Source: Pectobacterium sp013449375
Lineage (GTDB): Bacteria; Pseudomonadota; Gammaproteobacteria; Enterobacterales; Enterobacteriaceae
Strand: one strand, 5' to 3'
Length of the DNA: 64,000 bases
Assembly: GCF_048593165.1 (NCBI RefSeq)
Contig: NZ_CP184271.1
Below are positions 34,308 through 42,964 of the stretch, one piece after another; position 1 is the stretch's first letter, and each line of letters opens with the position of its first letter. The notes below the pieces were generated by a model, which worked only from the letters and a program-made list of their open reading frames with translations, searched no databases and was not told where the DNA came from. The position numbers were made by a program, and so were the translations under genes.

Positions 34308-35315
34308 TTGCACCTAATAATGCTCGATACCTGCGTTTGGCTTGATATTTCATCTCAGAAAGCGGAATTGCCTATGCTTGCTGCCCTAGAGCAATTGGTA
34401 CAGGATGGTAGTATCAGAATACTTCTTCCAGATTTGATACGTGTAGAGTACGAGCGAAATAAAGATAGGGTCATTGAGGCTACACGCAAGCGACTTGCAA
34501 ATGAGTTTCGGGTAGTTAAATCTGCTGTTGAGTCTTTTGGTGGCCAAGGAAAAGATGCTGCGCTAAAAGCCTTGGATGATGTTAATCATCGGCTTCCAAT
34601 ACTTTCGGAGGCGACTCAGGGCACGGTAAATCGCGTTCTAAAGCTTTTCGAAACTGCCCACAAAATTGCGGTCTCCGATAACGCTAAAATAAAGGCAGCA
34701 GAGAGGGCGATCGCGAAGAAAGCGCCGTTTCATAAGCAGAAAAACAGTGTTGCCGACGCGGTATTGGCCGAGTTGTTTCTAGAGTTTAAAGTAGCACGCG
34801 CGAACGAGTACGAAACGTTCAGGTTCGTTACACATAATGTCACAGATTTTTCCGGAAAAGATCATAGGCAGCCACACGAAGACTTTGCAGATATTTTCGA
34901 TGGAAGCGCATCAATATTCTTTAACTCTACGAACTCTGCGATTGAAGATCTCCTCGATCTGGAAGAGTTTCACTATGAGAATAGCTTTGCCTGGGAGGAT
35001 GAAACTCGCGGGCTTCAGGAAATAATGTCAGCGATGGACGAGTTGTTCGATAAGGTTTGGTACAACCGTCACATGAACATGATTTATCACTTAGATAATG
35101 GTGATATAGAGGTTGTTCCCGCTGGAACCAATCGCTACGGCAATGATGTGATCCACGAAGATATCCTGAGCCAAGCAAAAGTAGCAGCTCAGCGGGTCAG
35201 AGAAAAGTATGAGGATACTGGGCCTTGGAGCGACTTTGAATGGGGTATGCTCAATGGGAAGCTTTCTGCCCTGCGATGGGTACTAGGTGACGAGTGGGAT
35301 ATGCTCGACACGTAA
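34308..35315 (+). CDS. PIN-domain ribonuclease-like protein (DUF4935 type)
   Basis: Starts at TTG 34308, seven bases after a GGAG site (an ATG follows 12 bp later). About 335 residues. N-terminal PIN features: LIMLDTCVWLDI (first acidic residue), LLPDLIRVEYER, and later KNSVADAVLAELF and FVTHNVTDFS, giving the usual acidic active-site set by about residue 190. The C-terminal 150 residues are acidic and unassigned. Such large PIN proteins occur in mobile and defence loci. It leads a compact group with the next two genes. Confidence 0.75.
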   Translation: MHLIMLDTCVWLDISSQKAELPMLAALEQLVQDGSIRILLPDLIRVEYERNKDRVIEATRKRLANEFRVVKSAVESFGGQGKDAALKALDDVNHRLPILSEATQGTVNRVLKLFETAHKIAVSDNAKIKAAERAIAKKAPFHKQKNSVADAVLAELFLEFKVARANEYETFRFVTHNVTDFSGKDHRQPHEDFADIFDGSASIFFNSTNSAIEDLLDLEEFHYENSFAWEDETRGLQEIMSAMDELFDKVWYNRHMNMIYHLDNGDIEVVPAGTNRYGNDVIHEDILSQAKVAAQRVREKYEDTGPWSDFEWGMLNGKLSALRWVLGDEWDMLDT

Positions 35316-35395
35316 ATTATGGCGAACGAATAAACATCTATCATTGTGGTAAGGGCAATGCCGAGACCAAGACGTGGCCAGGAGAACTCTATCAA

Positions 35396-35587
35396 ATGAA
35401 AGACAGATCACATCTACAGGCGATGGCCGAGTACTTTCGGGCTGATCCGGCTTATGCAGCGGAGTTGCTTGCCGATGTTCGTTCCGGCGGCGATCAGGAC
35501 GAGTTAGCTATTTTGATGCGGCAAATGGACGAGGCCTTCATGATCGACCACAAGCTTCCCGGCTCCGCGTCCGAGGAACAGTCATGA
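35396..35587 (+). CDS. Small protein between PIN and CoiA-like genes
   Basis: From ATG 35396 (AGGAGA site 11 bp upstream), 63 residues: helical, with FRADPAYAAELLADVRSG near residue 14. This recalls the N-terminal part of addiction-module antidote proteins, but no helix-turn-helix follows. Its stop overlaps the CoiA-like start by four bases. It may be a regulator or antitoxin-like partner; function unknown. Confidence 0.6.
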   Translation: MKDRSHLQAMAEYFRADPAYAAELLADVRSGGDQDELAILMRQMDEAFMIDHKLPGSASEEQS

Positions 35588-36282
35588 CACAGGCAGCTTG
35601 GACACATGACGGCAAGCCGGTAGATGCAGCCTCCATCTCCTCCGACGAGTGGGAGAGGCTGAAACAGGCCGCCCGGCTAGGTGATTTTGTGATGCCATGT
35701 TGCAAAGCGCCAGCGGTACTCAAGACAAGCATCAATGGTCTGCCGTTCTTCGCACACCTGTCAGACGAGTGCAGCACAGCGCCCGAGACGAAATGGCATA
35801 AGTCGGGCAAGGCCGCAGTGATGGCCGCCTTAACTGGCATGGGTATTGAAAATCGAGACGAGGTTCCCGGCCGATCACCGAGCGGCGAGAAGTGGGAAGC
35901 TGACGTGCTCTTTTCAGTCTCAGGCCGCACCATTGCCATTGAGCTACAACGCTCCTACCAACATCTACGCGAATTCACTCGCCGCCAAGAGCGATACGCT
36001 GCATCAGGAGTAGAGTGCTACTGGCTGGTTCGCAAAGAGACCTTTCTGACCCTAGGCAAAGCGACGTCTCGCCTGCTTTTGAAGCGTGATTTCGGCAGTG
36101 TTTTCCCGTCTGGCGGCATCGGCACTGGCATGCTGCCTGAGCTTCCTGTGGCCATGCTAGACACAGAAGGTGAGTTGCTTGTCCAATTTGGCGGTTTCAA
36201 GGCTGCAACGATCCCTCTGTGGCTGGGGGGCATCATTGATCGGGCCTTCAAGTATCGAGGGGGCTCTTGGAATCTTGGCTAA
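35584..36282 (+). CDS. CoiA-like nuclease
   Basis: 232 residues of the competence-protein CoiA type. N-terminal Cys/His segment (MPCCKAPAVLK..LPFFAHLSDEC, about 37-64) resembles a zinc site. A PD-(D/E)XK-type core follows: EKWEADVLF, then IAIELQRSYQ (about 101-124), then a conserved ARG/WLVRKE region. CoiA-like enzymes are predicted endonucleases; in a plasmid context they suggest DNA processing or defence. It overlaps the small gene before it and ends the cluster. Confidence 0.7.
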   Translation: MTQAAWTHDGKPVDAASISSDEWERLKQAARLGDFVMPCCKAPAVLKTSINGLPFFAHLSDECSTAPETKWHKSGKAAVMAALTGMGIENRDEVPGRSPSGEKWEADVLFSVSGRTIAIELQRSYQHLREFTRRQERYAASGVECYWLVRKETFLTLGKATSRLLLKRDFGSVFPSGGIGTGMLPELPVAMLDTEGELLVQFGGFKAATIPLWLGGIIDRAFKYRGGSWNLG

Positions 36283-36422
36283 CTCAAGCATGCTGCAATG
36301 GTATTTTTAATGGTATTATTATCTCTGTCTTTCATAAGTCATTGATTTTAAATGATTTTTAATTGCTCTAGATAATAGAGTGGGAATAAGCCTGTATCTG
36401 AAATAGCGTTGTGCTAAACAGC

Positions 36423-36450
36423 AAAAACCCGCGTGACTGCGGGTTTTTTT
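36423..36450 (+). terminator. Rho-independent terminator
   Basis: Stem AAAAACCCGC / GCGGGTTTTT with a 6-base loop and a T-run. It lies about 140 bp after the CoiA-like gene and just before the antidote remnant, so it could serve either side. The 36283-36422 stretch is A/T-rich with no gene. Confidence 0.85.
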
Positions 36451-36483
36451 ACGTCTTTTTGCGCTCTTGAGTGACTGATATTT

Positions 36484-36708
36484 TTAATTATTGTGAGTGT
36501 GGGGTATGAGCCTAACGCCTGCGGCTCTGGTGATTTCGGTGAGCGTCGTCAGCGTCGGGTTGCCATTTTCAGACAATGTTCTGTATAGCTGTTGGCGAGA
36601 CAGTCCCGATTTTTTGGCTATTTCGCCCACTCCGCCACGCGCTTCAACAACACGGCGTAATGCTGTCAGGAATGCCGCGATGCCACCTTCCTCATAAATA
36701 TCCTCTAA
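36484..36708 (-). pseudogene. Truncated addiction-module antidote gene (HigA-like)
   Basis: An open stretch of about 74 codons with no usable start. It encodes YEEGGIAAFLTALRRVVEARG, then a complete helix-turn-helix (GVGEIAKKSGLSRQLYRTLSENGNPTLTTL). Antidotes of this family have about 25 more N-terminal residues; here an in-frame stop lies right before the conserved part. No toxin gene is next to it. It is a remnant, possibly at the border of the inserted block. Confidence 0.7.
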
Positions 36709-36851
36709 TTAAAAACGACAACGTTGCAAAGTAGTTTCATTGGATTGATGTTTCGGGGTTAGACAGATTTAAGTGGTGACAAATTATCCAGCCACAAACG
36801 ATGGCGCAATCTTTTTCTGTACGGTAAAATTACGTACAAAAGGAGGTCACT

Positions 36852-37121
36852 ATGACTACTACTGCTCGTTTAGATCTTCGGTTGAATGCTCACGATAAAG
36901 AACGCATCACTAAGGCTGCCGCATTACGTGGTATCGCTGTTTCTGCATTTGTGCGTGATGCGGTGTTGCGTGAAGCGGATACCGCCATTGCCGCAGATAC
37001 CGCTGTTACACTTTCTGAGCAAGAATCTCGCCGTTTTTTGGCTGCGCTGAATCAGCCGTTTCTGCCTAATGATCGTTTGCATAAAGCGATGGAAGAGGCT
37101 GCCAATTTGATGAAACGCTAA
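36852..37121 (+). CDS. DUF1778 antitoxin (TacA-like)
   Basis: 89 residues: N-terminal ribbon-helix-helix (ARLDLRLNAHDKERITKAAALRGIAVSAFVRDAVL) and a C-terminal toxin-neutralising tail with FLAALNQPFLPNDRL. A strong AAAAGGAGGT ribosome site precedes the ATG. It overlaps functionally with the GNAT toxin gene 3 bp downstream. The complex normally represses its own promoter. Confidence 0.9.
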   Translation: MTTTARLDLRLNAHDKERITKAAALRGIAVSAFVRDAVLREADTAIAADTAVTLSEQESRRFLAALNQPFLPNDRLHKAMEEAANLMKR

Positions 37122-37124
37122 CCT

Positions 37125-37616
37125 ATGGCTCTGATATTTTCATTGCTGGACGGTCGCCGCCATGACCGTTCAAGTTTTTCTTGTGGTGTTTTGGCTCTTG
37201 ATGATTATCTGCAAAAGCGAGCCTCGCAACATCAGCGTGATGGAATCGCTACGACTCATATCCTGCTCGATGAGTCGCAGCCTACCTCTATTCTGGGCTA
37301 CTGCTCATTGTCCGCAGCACACTTATATTTGCACGAGCTCAGTGAAAATGACCGTAAGCGCCTGCCAGGATATCCGGTGCCTGCTATGCGTATGGGGCGT
37401 TTGGCGGTATCGACTGCTGAACAGAAGAAAGGTTACGGACAACTTTTGTTGGGACATGCTGTGAATATGGCGCTATCTGTGCGTAATACGATGGGCGTGC
37501 GAGTGCTGATTGTTGATGCGAAAGATGCACGGGCTGCTGCGTTTTATGAGGAGTTCGGTTTCCGAAAAACAGCTAGTGAAGCGTTAACGTTGTATCTACC
37601 AATCTCGAACAGCTAG
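37125..37616 (+). CDS. GNAT toxin of a TacAT-type toxin-antitoxin pair
   Basis: 163 residues of the TacT/AtaT family, which acetylates aminoacyl-tRNA and stops translation. Family marks: FSCGVLALDDYLQKRASQHQRDG near 20-42, the acetyl-CoA loop region MRMGRLAVSTAEQKKGYGQLLL near 88-109, and a C-terminal YEEFGFRK. It is paired with a DUF1778 antitoxin 3 bp upstream. Both genes are intact. Confidence 0.9.
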   Translation: MALIFSLLDGRRHDRSSFSCGVLALDDYLQKRASQHQRDGIATTHILLDESQPTSILGYCSLSAAHLYLHELSENDRKRLPGYPVPAMRMGRLAVSTAEQKKGYGQLLLGHAVNMALSVRNTMGVRVLIVDAKDARAAAFYEEFGFRKTASEALTLYLPISNS

Positions 37617-37855
37617 GTAAGCTCAATTATATCCACGGTGTGTGAAGTGATTCATACTGCTTTACCTCTTGATATATAGACCTGCTTGCAGGAACTTTAT
37701 CCCCACGTTTCCTTTAAAATACGGCATCGATTTAGCCAGCTATAAGCTAATGTTTTGATATATGTGACTCATCGTCCGTGGTTTTACAAGCGACTAAAGG
37801 CGATCCTACCCACACGGAAATCAAAAATGGTTTTTGATAGGTGGAGGGAAATGGA

Positions 37856-38071
37856 ATGAATCACACTGACTGGCATCCGGCGGATATCATCGCGGGGTTA
37901 CGGAAGAAAGGGACGACGCTGGCGGCGGTTTCCAGAGCGGCGGGGTTGGCGTCATCCACGCTGGCGAATGCGCTCACCAGACATTGGCCGAAAGGCGAAC
38001 GGCTGATTGCCGAAGCGATGGGGAAAAGGCCAGAAGAGATTTGGCCGTCGCGTTATTCAGGCGTGAAGTGA
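37856..38071 (+). CDS. Ner/Nlp-type HTH regulator
   Basis: 71 residues similar to Nlp/SfsB and phage Mu Ner: DWHPADIIAGLRKKGTTLAAVSRAAGLASSTLANALTRHWPKGERLIAEAMGKRPEEIWPSRY. The start at ATG 37856 follows a GTGGAGGGA site; a GTG 15 bp earlier is less likely. Its regulon is unknown. It stands alone. Confidence 0.8.
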   Translation: MNHTDWHPADIIAGLRKKGTTLAAVSRAAGLASSTLANALTRHWPKGERLIAEAMGKRPEEIWPSRYSGVK

Positions 38072-38117
38072 GGGCAGGGAGTAGGGGAGAAAAAGGTGAA
38101 AACGCCATTCCTCGATG

Positions 38118-38230
38118 TAATGTTGTTCACTTAAACATGGATTTAGGGGGAAACGCGGTGATGCGGTTCTCGCAGGATACCTCGCACCGTGGTAGCCCCG
38201 GTATCTCGATCCTTAAACGATCGGCATTAC
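38118..38230. repeat. MITE-like palindromic repeat, copy B
   Basis: 113 bp, related to 9004-9120 along most of its length. Terminal repeats are TAATGTTGTTCACTTAAAC on the left and the complement of GTAATGCCGATCGTTTAAGG on the right. The internal CGCGGTG / CACCG arms are also kept. It is flanked by the 11 bp direct repeat ATTCCTCGATG at 38107-38117 and 38231-38241. Confidence 0.75.
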
Positions 38231-38276
38231 ATTCCTCGATGGCGCTTTTTCATGTAAGTCCTATCGTGCAATGAAA

Positions 38277-38594
38277 TCATGCAAACACGACTTTAACGCT
38301 ACCCGGTGTGCGGCGCGGCTTCCCTACAACGATCTGTATATCGCGTCCCAGCTTTGTAAGGCATTCCAGCATTTTGGTTTCGCTGATTCCCCTGAATTGG
38401 CCACGCAATAGGTTGGATAGCTTTGGTTGGGGCATGCCCAATAGCTTCGCTGCTTCTGCCTGTGTGAGGCGGCGGCTTTTGATGATTGAGCTAATCAGGG
38501 TGGCAAGCTGCGCTTTGACCAACATATCTTCAGCATGCACGTTGCCAAGGTCGGCGTACACATTACCGCTGCTGACTTCAATATCCTGGCTCAT
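38277..38594 (-). CDS. Orphan XRE-type antitoxin-like regulator
   Basis: From ATG 38594 (AAGGAG site), 105 residues with a central helix-turn-helix LTQAEAAKLLGMPQPKLSNLLRGQFRGIS, like the HigA antitoxins that follow RelE/Gp49-type toxins. No complete toxin precedes it. About 18 codons of unexplained reading frame directly upstream (38592-38645, TPFVNALNRRK) could be a toxin C-terminus remnant. It may still regulate or neutralise in trans. Confidence 0.75.
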   Translation of the reverse strand: MSQDIEVSSGNVYADLGNVHAEDMLVKAQLATLISSIIKSRRLTQAEAAKLLGMPQPKLSNLLRGQFRGISETKMLECLTKLGRDIQIVVGKPRRTPGSVKVVFA

Positions 38595-38647
38595 GTTATG
38601 CTCCTTTTGCATGGTTTTCTGCGGTTTAAGGCGTTCACGAATGGTGT

Positions 38648-39211
38648 CTATGATGCTGCTTTTGGACTACCCATTCTTTCCTCAATAAAAAGAATGAGTG
38701 ACTCAGCTTCTTTTTCATCAGAAAAATTACGAAGAGAAATAGGGATAGCAATAATATTATCAACGAGTAAAAATAAATGATTATCGATTTTATTAAGGTG
38801 AGAAATTGCATGCCATTTATAGCGACTGTGTGAGCTTTCCGTTTCTCCGTAGATGCCATCATTGTTTATCGTTATTTTTACCTTTGTTGGAAATACCCCT
38901 GAAGGATAGCTTTTTATTTTTCTGGTGAGTAATGAAAGTAAAATATAAAGTACGACTAGTGAAGCCGTAAGGTAAGAAAATAGTTTTATGACTGGATGGG
39001 CTTCACGTTCGCTGGATAAGAAAATGATCGCCAGTAATATAAAGAGCGACAAAAGTAACAAAACAAATGAAAGCATTGACAGGGAATTAATTATCCTGTG
39101 CTTATAACTCTGTCTCTTTTTATTCCAGCTAGATATCGACTTAATACTCTTTTCATAGTCGTTTTGTGTTAACGTCTGATGAATAATGAATTCTTTATTG
39201 TCTGTTTCCAT
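38648..39211 (-). CDS. YcxB-like membrane protein
   Basis: 187 residues with two hydrophobic segments (about 46-68 and 77-95), then a soluble C-terminal domain. That domain has VKITINNDGIYGETESSHSRYKWHAISHLNKIDNHLFLLVDN, the usual pattern of the YcxB family. Function is unknown in this family. The gene is notably A/T-rich compared with its neighbours, suggesting recent transfer. Confidence 0.7.
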   Translation of the reverse strand: METDNKEFIIHQTLTQNDYEKSIKSISSWNKKRQSYKHRIINSLSMLSFVLLLLSLFILLAIIFLSSEREAHPVIKLFSYLTASLVVLYILLSLLTRKIKSYPSGVFPTKVKITINNDGIYGETESSHSRYKWHAISHLNKIDNHLFLLVDNIIAIPISLRNFSDEKEAESLILFIEERMGSPKAAS

Positions 39212-39397
39212 TTTCGTTACGATCTCTGTTATCCATACAATATTATATTCACATCGTGCATGAGATGTGGAGGGCTTTTCTGTCTAATTTCCGCCCTGTA
39301 CGTTAGAATGAACTATAACCACGTTGCAAATATGCTGATACTGATAGCCCAGCGCTCTGGGCTATCAGTGTGGAGAATCGAACAGTCATCCTGAGTG

Positions 39398-40855
39398 TTA
39401 ACGCTTTTCCTGTTGTTTCAAAATCCCCGTCTTAAGCACATCGACCTCCTTGCCGTTGATCGTTGCGGTAGCTGCGATGACCTGATATTCCAAATCGTGG
39501 AACTGGCAAAAATCGGATTGGTACTGCGGGAGCAGGGCTGATTCCTGGGAAAAAATGAATTTTTCTCCCATCATTCCGGCATCAAGGCTACTCAACCCAA
39601 AAGGCGGGAAGGCGAGTGTTTGTTCGGCCGAAGCACCTTCACTATTTTTGAGTCGCAGCGTGGCGCGAAAATTGGCGACTTCGCCTAATTTATTCGTATT
39701 GATAGAGAAATTAAGCTCGCATTTATAGGGATTATTATTCCCACCGTATGGGCTAGATTCATGTTTTAACGTTAAAAGCGGTAATACGTCGCGGGTCGCT
39801 ATTCTCTCGCGTTTATCTTTTTCACACTGGCGAAGATAATTACTATCTGTGCTCTCTGCGTATTTTTGAGCCTGATAGCAATCTACGTCAACGTATTGGC
39901 CACTGTAATACATCTGAGATAAATAGCGGCTGGCGCCAGTCAGATCACGCTTATAGGCTTGTTCAAACAAGGTATAGGCTTTACTGTAATTGGCCTTGAT
40001 AAGCACACCGTTATAATACATTTTTCCCAGATTCATTAATGCATCATCATCGCCTTGCTTTGCTGCACGCTCATACCATTTTTCAGCTTCTACCCCATCA
40101 GGGAAAACGCCCCAACGCCCTTTTTCGTAGACGAACCCAAGTATATTTTGTGCTTCTCGATGGCCACCTTCAGCGGCGACACGGAACCACTTTAACGCCT
40201 CAATATTCTCATTTTTGATATCGGCATAGCCAAAATTATAGAAATGACCGACATGGAAATTAATTTCAGGATCGCCATCTTTTGCCCAGAATGTCGCGAG
40301 TCGCAGAATATCCTGCTTGCTAAAACCAATATGGGTGAAGAAGCGTTGAGTATCGGTATCACCGCTTGTCAAATATCGTCTCACTGCTCGAATCAATGTA
40401 GGACGATAGGATATATCACTGTCGGCATCGGCTTTCGCGGAATAAATGTAGTCGACAACCTTATCCATCACATCAACGGGTATTTTTATGTCGGCTCGGT
40501 TCATTTTTTCTGCGAACTGTTTGGCGCGTGCTTTATCCTGCGCCACGCCTTTGCCGTATTGATAAAAATACCAGACGTTGTAGCAGCCAACATTGCCGTC
40601 TATTTCACAGGCCTGCTGATAATACTGGCGCGCTTGCGTCGTATTTTGCGGGACGGTGATGCCATATTCATAGATGAACCCCAGCGTGCTCAATGCCTGT
40701 GGATCGTTGTTTTTCGCTAATGTCGTCAACGCGGTTAATGCCGTCGCATCCTGCTGCGTGAGGCGTTCGTAGAGCGCATCTATCTTGTCATTTGCCTGAC
40801 TGATGGATGCCGCCGACAGGCCGATCAGCGTGGCAATAACGGTTTTCCTTATCAT
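39398..40855 (-). CDS. Periplasmic Sel1-repeat protein
   Basis: 485 residues from the second start at 40855, which gives a clear signal peptide (MIRKTVIATLIGLSAASISQAN). Several Sel1-type tetratricopeptide-like units follow, such as ALSTLGFIYEYGI, AQNILGFVYEKGRWG and ALMNLGKMYYNGV, over about residues 40-330. The C-terminal 120 residues are unassigned. Sel1 proteins act as scaffolds or in envelope interactions; the partner is unknown. Upstream in-frame codons to 40912 lack a signal and are not used. Confidence 0.8.
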   Translation of the reverse strand: MIRKTVIATLIGLSAASISQANDKIDALYERLTQQDATALTALTTLAKNNDPQALSTLGFIYEYGITVPQNTTQARQYYQQACEIDGNVGCYNVWYFYQYGKGVAQDKARAKQFAEKMNRADIKIPVDVMDKVVDYIYSAKADADSDISYRPTLIRAVRRYLTSGDTDTQRFFTHIGFSKQDILRLATFWAKDGDPEINFHVGHFYNFGYADIKNENIEALKWFRVAAEGGHREAQNILGFVYEKGRWGVFPDGVEAEKWYERAAKQGDDDALMNLGKMYYNGVLIKANYSKAYTLFEQAYKRDLTGASRYLSQMYYSGQYVDVDCYQAQKYAESTDSNYLRQCEKDKRERIATRDVLPLLTLKHESSPYGGNNNPYKCELNFSINTNKLGEVANFRATLRLKNSEGASAEQTLAFPPFGLSSLDAGMMGEKFIFSQESALLPQYQSDFCQFHDLEYQVIAATATINGKEVDVLKTGILKQQEKR

Positions 40856-40958
40856 CAATGTTATTTCCTTAATGTATTCCCTGAGTGAATAGCAATGTGT
40901 CAAAAGTGCCAATTAAAGCAGTGAGTTACCGTAATCCGTGTCTTGTAGAGGCATCACC

Positions 40959-41987
40959 CTAATCATCATCCTCATGATCCAGCGCGGTCTGCTGATTATT
41001 CCTCAACAGCGCCCATTTTCGGAACTGGGTTGGCGTCATCTCCATCTGCTGGGAAAAGGCGCGCCGGAAGGCGGTGTCTTCACTGTAACCACATTCGGCG
41101 GCGACCTGCTTGATATTGGTCATCGGGTTTTCAAGCAGCCGGCAGGCCATTTCGATCCTGACGCGGGTAATAAAGTTTTTCGGGCTTTCTGTCGTGAGGC
41201 CTTTCAGTTTTCTATGCAGCGTCCGGTCGCTAAAATTCAGGGCGCTGGCTAACTCTTCTGCGCTAATTGCTGGGTTCTCGTAGCGGATGATCTGTTCAGC
41301 ACGCAGTAACAAGGGGTGTACGGTATTAATAAACCCTTGCGGAGCATAAATTCGTTGAGAGAGCGGTTGGCTGTCCGCTACCGCGATATCCGCTGCCAAT
41401 TTTGCGACTTTAGCCCCGCCACTGCGGCGAATAATATGCAGGGCAAGCTCGACCCAGGATAATGGCCCACCGGTGGTAATGATGCCATCCTGTTCTTCCA
41501 GCGCTTTGCCCCACACCGGTTTGGCCTTTGGGTATTTCTGCTTAAAGGTGTGATAAAGCCACCATGTTGTGGTGCAAAACCGGCCATCCAGCAGCCCAGC
41601 TTCGGCCAGAATAAAGCCCCCCGCACAGGCACCACCTATCAGCGAACCCTGCCGATATTGCTCCCTGAGCCAATGTGCGGACTCACTCACGGATGATGCC
41701 GACAGCGGTAATTTATCCGGTCCGAGCATCATTCCGGTCGTCAGCACGACATCCGATTTACCCACTGCGTCAAACGAGCTGTCGACGTGAATCAGCCTGC
41801 CCTGAGCATCACGCACGGGCTTGCCGTCTGCACTGATGATGGATGTTTCGAAAGCAAGAGGTGAGGCGGAGGACGACGCGCTATCAGGCTGGGTAATCAG
41901 CGCCTGATTAACCATCCAGAATATATCGGAAAGCCCGGAGATAGCCGACTGCATACTGCCCGGTAGTGCCAGAATAGAGATATGCAT
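40959..41987 (-). CDS. GlxA-type AraC-family regulator
   Basis: 342 residues: N-terminal DJ-1/PfpI-like amidotransferase domain (about 1-190, with GGACAGGFILAEAGLL) and C-terminal AraC double helix-turn-helix (about 235-330). It is divergent from a hydrolase/azoreductase/YciI operon and probably controls it. The ligand is unknown. Family members include GlxA, FtrA and CdhR types. Confidence 0.85.
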   Translation of the reverse strand: MHISILALPGSMQSAISGLSDIFWMVNQALITQPDSASSSASPLAFETSIISADGKPVRDAQGRLIHVDSSFDAVGKSDVVLTTGMMLGPDKLPLSASSVSESAHWLREQYRQGSLIGGACAGGFILAEAGLLDGRFCTTTWWLYHTFKQKYPKAKPVWGKALEEQDGIITTGGPLSWVELALHIIRRSGGAKVAKLAADIAVADSQPLSQRIYAPQGFINTVHPLLLRAEQIIRYENPAISAEELASALNFSDRTLHRKLKGLTTESPKNFITRVRIEMACRLLENPMTNIKQVAAECGYSEDTAFRRAFSQQMEMTPTQFRKWALLRNNQQTALDHEDDD

Positions 41988-42156
41988 AGTGACGTTTCCT
42001 GCCAGACAATATTTGGCGAATTTTGCATGAACTATGTCAAGTTTGCCACCTTACCACAAGCGTCAACCACGATTAAAATTCAACCATTCACTGCCCGGAC
42101 GTGATGAAACGTGCCGGAGAAGCAGGCGGGCGTATCACCTTTTCAGAGGAAAGCAT

Positions 42157-42930
42157 ATGGCGCATTACCGTAGTAAATGGCTAGGCCATCTGGCTATCGC
42201 GTTAGGTCTGGTGCTGTCTGCCAGCGTTCACAATGTTGCGGAGGCGGCAAAAATTAACCATATCGTCTTAGTCCACGGCGCCTTTGCCGATGGCTCCAGC
42301 TGGTCTGCCGTCACGGCCCGACTACAGGAACTGGGATACCACGTAACGGCGGTGCAAAACCCGCTCACTTCTTTAGCGGATGACGTTGAAGCAACGGATC
42401 GTGTGCTGCAAAGACAGCAGGGCGATGTGCTGCTGGTCGGGCATTCGTGGGGCGGGGCCGTCGTGACGCAGGCGGGTAATGATCCCAAGGTTCGCGGCAT
42501 CGTCTATTTGTCGGCGCTGGTGCCAGACAGCGGGGAATCCGTCTCTGATTTATTGCAGCGTCTGAAAGCGCCGATGGAAGGCATGTCCCCTGATGCCAAT
42601 GGGCTAATTTGGCTGGATAACCCCGAACAGTATCGTGAGGTGATGGCGGGTGATGTGTCCCTGAAAAAAGCGCAGGCGCTGGCTGCGGTGCAGCAGCCGA
42701 TTGCTGCAAAGGCCTTTGGCGATCGTGTTCAGCAGGCCGCGTGGAAAAATAAACCGACCTGGTATTTGTTGACGGAGAAGGACAAGGCATTAACCCCCTC
42801 TATTCAGAAAGCCATCGCGAGCCATATTGGGGCAACGACGCGCGCTATTTCGTCCAGCCATATGTCTCTGGTATCGCACCCGGAAGTCGTCGCGGATTTT
42901 ATTGATAGCGCGGCTAAAGCAGTTAAATAA
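42157..42930 (+). CDS. Secreted alpha/beta hydrolase
   Basis: 257 residues from ATG 42157 (AGAGGAAAGC site). A signal peptide of about 32 residues comes before KINHIVLVHGAFADGSSW, with nucleophile elbow GHSWGG and a C-terminal His in SSHMSLVSHPE. It resembles the plant-esterase/AidA-like small hydrolases; the substrate is unknown. First gene of an operon with the azoreductase-like and YciI genes, divergent from the GlxA-type regulator. Confidence 0.8.
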   Translation: MAHYRSKWLGHLAIALGLVLSASVHNVAEAAKINHIVLVHGAFADGSSWSAVTARLQELGYHVTAVQNPLTSLADDVEATDRVLQRQQGDVLLVGHSWGGAVVTQAGNDPKVRGIVYLSALVPDSGESVSDLLQRLKAPMEGMSPDANGLIWLDNPEQYREVMAGDVSLKKAQALAAVQQPIAAKAFGDRVQQAAWKNKPTWYLLTEKDKALTPSIQKAIASHIGATTRAISSSHMSLVSHPEVVADFIDSAAKAVK

Positions 42931-42964
42931 GTGAGCGCTGAAACGCCATGTAGGAGAAGCCATT

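Noticed and set aside
18888..36300. Hidden 16S/23S/5S or tRNA genes in or after the foreign block
   Set aside because: I looked for 16S start, anti-Shine-Dalgarno end, 23S and 5S landmarks and tRNA TpsiC motifs on both strands; none was seen. A covariance-model search would be decisive.
27071..36300. Integrative element with its own integrase and att sites
   Set aside because: No tyrosine or serine integrase other than tnpR is present and no tRNA or long direct repeats flank the block.
36497..36697. Plus-strand ORF of 66 codons
   Set aside because: The minus strand carries a clear helix-turn-helix antidote sequence with family motifs; the plus-strand frame has no family resemblance.
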